Assembly: GCA_009760855.2 (NCBI GenBank)
Contig: WPIO01000037.1
Span: forward strand, 480,001-544,000
Direction of reading: 5' to 3'
Length of the DNA stretch: 64,000 nucleotides
Origin: Cristatella mucedo
Taxonomy: Eukaryota; Bryozoa; Phylactolaemata; Cristatellidae
Part shown: one piece after another, positions 60,260-64,000 of the stretch
Layout: every line of letters starts with the position of its first letter
Numbering within the stretch: the first letter of the stretch is position 1
Position numbers and translations under genes: made by a program
The notes under the pieces: generated by a model
The model's database searches: none
The model's input: the letters and a program-made list of their open reading frames with translations, nothing else
What the model was told of the DNA's origin: nothing

Positions 60260-60382
60260 TTCGAGTTTTATTAAGCGAGATCAACCCGGTCGCCGCAGGT
60301 TTCCATCTGGACAACCAGCTACCGGTCAGTTCCGGTAGGGGCGCCATAGCAGTATCTGTGCTGACGCCGACTCGTCCTTAGA
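60260..60382 (+). promoter_or_regulatory. presumed UQCR10 promoter and 5' UTR
   Basis: GC-rising sequence between LINE-B and the ATG. It contains ggtcagttccggtaggggcg, with an ETS-type core (ccggaa on the minus strand) and a gcgccat YY1-like word. Both are common in promoters of nuclear genes for respiratory chain subunits. The function is inferred from position. Confidence 0.35.
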
Positions 60383-60523
60383 ATGAGTTTCATTACGCAG
60401 GCGTACAACACCGTCTTTCGGAGAACCTCAACCTACGTTCTCGCGATTGTTGTTGGGGCGGTTTTCTTTGAGCGTGCGTTTGACCAGGCCACGACGTCCA
60501 TCTTCCGGCGGTATAACCGTGGG
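60383..60523 (+). CDS. UQCR10: cytochrome b-c1 complex subunit 9, coding exon 1
   Basis: Encodes 47 residues starting MSFITQAYNTVFRRTSTYVL. The stretch FRRTSTYVLAIVVGAVFFER followed by AFDQ aligns gaplessly with animal UQCR10 (FRRTST.ALTIIVGVMFFERAFDQ in human). UQCR10 (yeast Qcr9) is a 7-kDa single-span subunit of respiratory complex III in the inner mitochondrial membrane, touching cytochrome c1 and the Rieske protein. The hydrophobic span here is about residues 17-30. The exon ends NRG at donor ggg|gtgagc (60524, phase 0). That is where the conserved (G)KLWKDIKHKYE end should follow. I could not find that second exon before 64000, so the gene is partial in this window. Confidence 0.93.
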
Positions 60524-63500
60524 GTGAGCACTCGTCTCCCGAGGCATTGGGGCTCGTGGCTGCCTGCGCGGGCTCGTCGAGCGGCGCTGCGAGTCCGCGT
60601 TTCGTTAAGTGTCCCGCCCGCGGCTAGGTGGCCGCCGCGCGTCCGGTGGAATCGCGTAGCGCAGTCGAGGAGTCTACTTCGGCGGCGGCGACGGTAGCGA
60701 GCGTCGATCGCTCCGAGGCTCGCTCGAGCGTCGAGCCTCGGAGCGGTAGCTTGGGCCGCTTGGTTATCATAAATCGCGTGCGAGTTTACGGCTATTGGCT
60801 CGGTTCGAATGCAGAATTGCGGAGGCATGTTCTCTATTTGCTTCACCGTTCCTTCGCGACTGGGGGCGGTGGCTCCGACTTCTTGCTGCTGTTTGGTTGG
60901 ATTATGCACACAGCATACGCATGCAATTTCTGATCCCGATTGTAGTGCGCTGGTAGTGGTTGAGTAGGCACGCATAGCGAGTACTTGTGGTCGAGAGCCC
61001 TGCCGTCTGTGTCATCTGTTCATGGCATTTTAAGGTCTTCGAGCGAGATCGGCTCCATGACCTCTCTTAGCTTGTACCATGCATGCTAGTGGCTTGTTTC
61101 GCACCCTAACTGCTGCACTGGATAGTGGAAATCGGCTTGCCGACGCAAGTGTTTTGCGTGAAGACATTTATTCGTGCCATTGGTAACACGCAGAGAGTTT
61201 CTCACAACTGAACTCCTTTACGGCTGGCTGAAAGTTAGGTCACACTAGTTTTGGGTGGACAGCAGCTGCTGTCCAGATCTTGCACCCTGATTCTGAGCCG
61301 TTGATCCAGTTAATTCTATGGGATCAGTTTATGGAGGCCAAGTCACCCATAATACCCGAGTTCCCTGCTACCACAGTGTTATTGCAACTATTATTGGTGC
61401 TCATTTAGAACTGTGAGCTATACTATGTCACATATACAAGGTCATTGAATGGAGGTTTTGAAGTCTTTCCGTAGCCAACAGCCTGCACCTTGCTCACGGC
61501 AGCAATTTTAATGGTGCCTGGTGTAGAAAAAACATATCCATATACGTGTCGGTCCCTCAGTGATGGTGCCATCCACGGGTCTCTTGGAATTTTGGCCCTA
61601 TTCGATCTTGGCACTTGTGACATCGTCAGTGTGCAGATATCATGTCGAGGAGACCGATTGTGTTTTTCGGTCCACGTTCTGTTAAAATGTGCAGTCGAGG
61701 CACACACCAGTGCTGGCTCTAGAAAGGCAGCAGTATCGTTAACTGTATTTCACATTGTATATGCAAATGTTTAGTAATGCTTGTAAGTTGTCTACCAATG
61801 TAAAGCTTGCCATCTTTTTAAACGTGGAAAATAGTTCTTGTTCACCTGACCTTATGCTTAAGTGTTTTTGCACACCTTACATCAAGACCGAAATATACCA
61901 TGACTTGCTACGGTGCTGAATATTGGGCTCACTTGTGTGTAATGAGTCGGTCGGAGTTGGTATGACTAATGCTTTTGCTGACAAAGAAAGAACTGACAAA
62001 GAAACTGACAAAGAAAGAACTTGCTGTGGGGCTGCTATCGCAAGTTGCCGAGAGATCCAGCAGAATCAGCCGAGGCTTTACCTAAAGCTGAGGCTATACA
62101 GGTGACTTCCCACTGACGGGATTCTGGGCGATTCTTACTGGCTAGATCATCTAGAACCATGGGCAGGAGATAACTCAATTAGCTGTGCAGAATTGTGCTA
62201 ACTCCCAGCAGAGTAGGCCTTGCTTCAGCTGACCATGCTTTTCGGGGCCCAATCAGCACGGCTAAGCAATTATTAATATGGCTCATCTTATGATACCACC
62301 TTCAACAAAAAATGGTAACTGAAGCCAGTACCAGCCCCACCATGGATGTATAAATGCACTCACAAAGCTTAAATTCATTTTTGTTCATTTGTATACTTTT
62401 AATAAGCTCACAGAACTACAGAGCAACGATCAGGTGTCATGTTGATTATTCCACATTGGCAGCTTGGTTTGCTGAAACGGTAGGGGGTGCCTGGTCTTCT
62501 ATCACTTGTATATGCTTATGAGCCCTACTGACTCAGGTCTCGTCGTTCGTACCTCCCGTGGTGAAGAAACTGTTCTGCGGTCCAACATCAGGCCGTGCTG
62601 TATCTTTCCAGAATCGCAGTGAGAATAATGCAGGGGTCCGAAATCTGGGGTGTGGGGTGGGGGAGGCATCCGGAATAGGCGAGTTGTCCGTGTAGCCTTA
62701 GCTTAAGTTAAAATATCTGGGAGAGTCCTTATGAAAAGTGAAGCAGTGCTGACTCTTCGGAATGAGTTGCTGTTAAACTTGACTGGAGCCTTCGTGCTAG
62801 GTTGGAAGTTTCTATATAATAATTAACTGGTCTGCCACAACTTGTGTCTGTGTCTTTTGATAAGAACGGCAGTAAGGCGACTAGGTAGGAGTTCCTGAAG
62901 TTCTACTGTCTAGTGTCTACTTCTTAATACGTGGCCTGACAAAAGCCTCTGTGAAGGATGCAAGGACGGAACCTCAGGCCAAGGAGAGATTTATCATATT
63001 ATTTATGCAGGTCTGCTGCAAATCTTGGCATCTTAGAGAGTACTAGGTATGAGCTCCTTATAGGCTTGCACCTTCCCTCCCTCTCCCGGGGTTTGCAATT
63101 TTGCATGACGAAATGCCCTTGTGTAGCTGCCAGCTCTGACTGAGCTCTGACTCTTTTCCATGCAGCCATCGATTATTGCCTGTTGACTGCTTGGATTGCT
63201 TATCAGATCGTGATACATTTTTTCATAGTACAGTGTAAACTATGTAGTATCACGAGCATTATTTTTGCTGCCTATGCCCATGCTTGAGTGTGTAATGTGC
63301 TAGCAGCTGAAACCGTGCAGCAAGATCGTTGCAGCAGGGGGTAGCAAGAGTGTGCCACGCCCACCCAAGGAATGGCCGGTCATATCAGTACTAGTACCAG
63401 GCTTATTTATGCATTTAGAGACTAGGAAGTGGGACTCAATAAATATCGAATATGGCAGCTGTCAATATGCACGGATCATTTGTCTAGGCCGTTTCTTACC

Positions 63501-64000
63501 GTAAGTGCTTGACAATGATTTTTACGCTGCTGTATAATGTCCAAACAGTAGGCTGCGTGTTCACACTGATCACAAAATGCTACGCCCGGCCAACTGAGGA
63601 GCTGCCTATTGCAGCCTAAATAAGAAAATTTGTTAACATAGGATGTATGCTGAGGTCGTTCCTGATAGGCATCGGGATCAAGCTTGATCAAGAGCATTTA
63701 TATATATGAGAGCAGTCCAGTTCACTTATGCTCATTGGAAAGATTGAATGATGGAATCAACCTCTTTTAAAGATTAGCCTGGTCTCTTCTTTGGCTAGAT
63801 GTAGGTGTTTATTGTGTATTGCTTTTGACTTGGTACATTACGAAAGCGTTCTTGCTGTATCGGTCGGTGGTTAGCCATTCATGTGTGGTCTCGGATGTAC
63901 TTCCTTAAAATGGAGGTGGAAAAAGATTCTGAGTGGACGGCTATGCAAGTATAATGCGAAGGAGGTTGTCTGGACCTCATTCAAATTTTACTTCTGCAAA
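60524..64000 (+). other. presumed first intron of UQCR10, running off the window
   Basis: CpG-rich to about 60760 (gcggcggcgacggtagcgag and onward), then AT-richer. It holds no recognisable repeat element, unlike the rest of the window, and a short gacaaagaaagaact duplication at 61980-62020. No exon encoding KLWKDIKHKY was seen. Confidence 0.45.

Noticed and set aside
60524-64000. second exon of UQCR10
   Set aside because: I scanned the + strand for a KLWKDIKHKY-like segment after an AG and found none; nearby words such as ttggaagtttctat do not fit.

Overview
This is a repeat-rich, gene-poor piece of an animal (metazoan) nuclear genome. Three things point that way: protein-coding sequence split by GT-AG introns; a first exon recognisable as the animal respiratory-chain subunit UQCR10; and a dense load of eukaryotic transposons (L2-like LINEs, tRNA-derived SINEs, Tc1/mariner and Pogo/Tigger DNA transposons) with long dinucleotide microsatellites. 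CpG does not look depleted, which fits an invertebrate better than a vertebrate. I cannot name the species. I see no bacterial-type operons, no CRISPR array and no retrovirus- or LTR-like element.

Only two host genes are supported, both on the + strand and near the right end. The first (53000-56162) is a two-exon gene. A poly-Q stretch leads into an MLLE (PABC) domain, the peptide-binding domain of poly(A)-binding protein and UBR5. The intron falls inside the last helix of that domain, and exon 2 carries about 390 residues of Gln/His/Glu/Lys/Pro hexapeptide repeats. No RRM domains are visible. I do not know a described protein with this layout, and it is my main candidate for something new. 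The second (60383-60523, continuing past the window) is coding exon 1 of UQCR10; the remaining 3.5 kb looks like its first intron.

Layout: 1-17 kb holds microsatellites, three coding-like minisatellites (15 bp, 12 bp and further on 34 bp), 3' ends of L2-like LINEs and a second LINE family ('LINE-B'), tRNA SINEs of two main kinds (SINE-A, SINE-B) and a 483-bp Pogo/Tigger remnant. 17-29 kb alternates GC- and CpG-rich blocks, which may hold promoters or first exons of genes I cannot identify, with microsatellites. At 24.1-25.3 kb lies a three-level nest: a long-inverted-repeat element containing a SINE that contains a LINE. 31-49 kb is dominated by L2 copies, including a 1-kb reverse-transcriptase fragment at 37.8-38.9 kb, and three broken Tc1/mariner transposases. 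52 kb holds a second copy of the long-inverted-repeat element. 53-64 kb holds the two genes.

The mobile elements are linked. SINE-A ends in the same hairpin tail as the L2 family, so L2 probably supplied its machinery. L2 and LINE-B copies have inserted into SINE-B copies and into the inverted-repeat element, which gives a relative order of activity. All names such as LINE-B, SINE-A and SINE-B are local labels. Boundaries of repeats were set by eye and are good to about 10-20 bp unless a target-site duplication is given.
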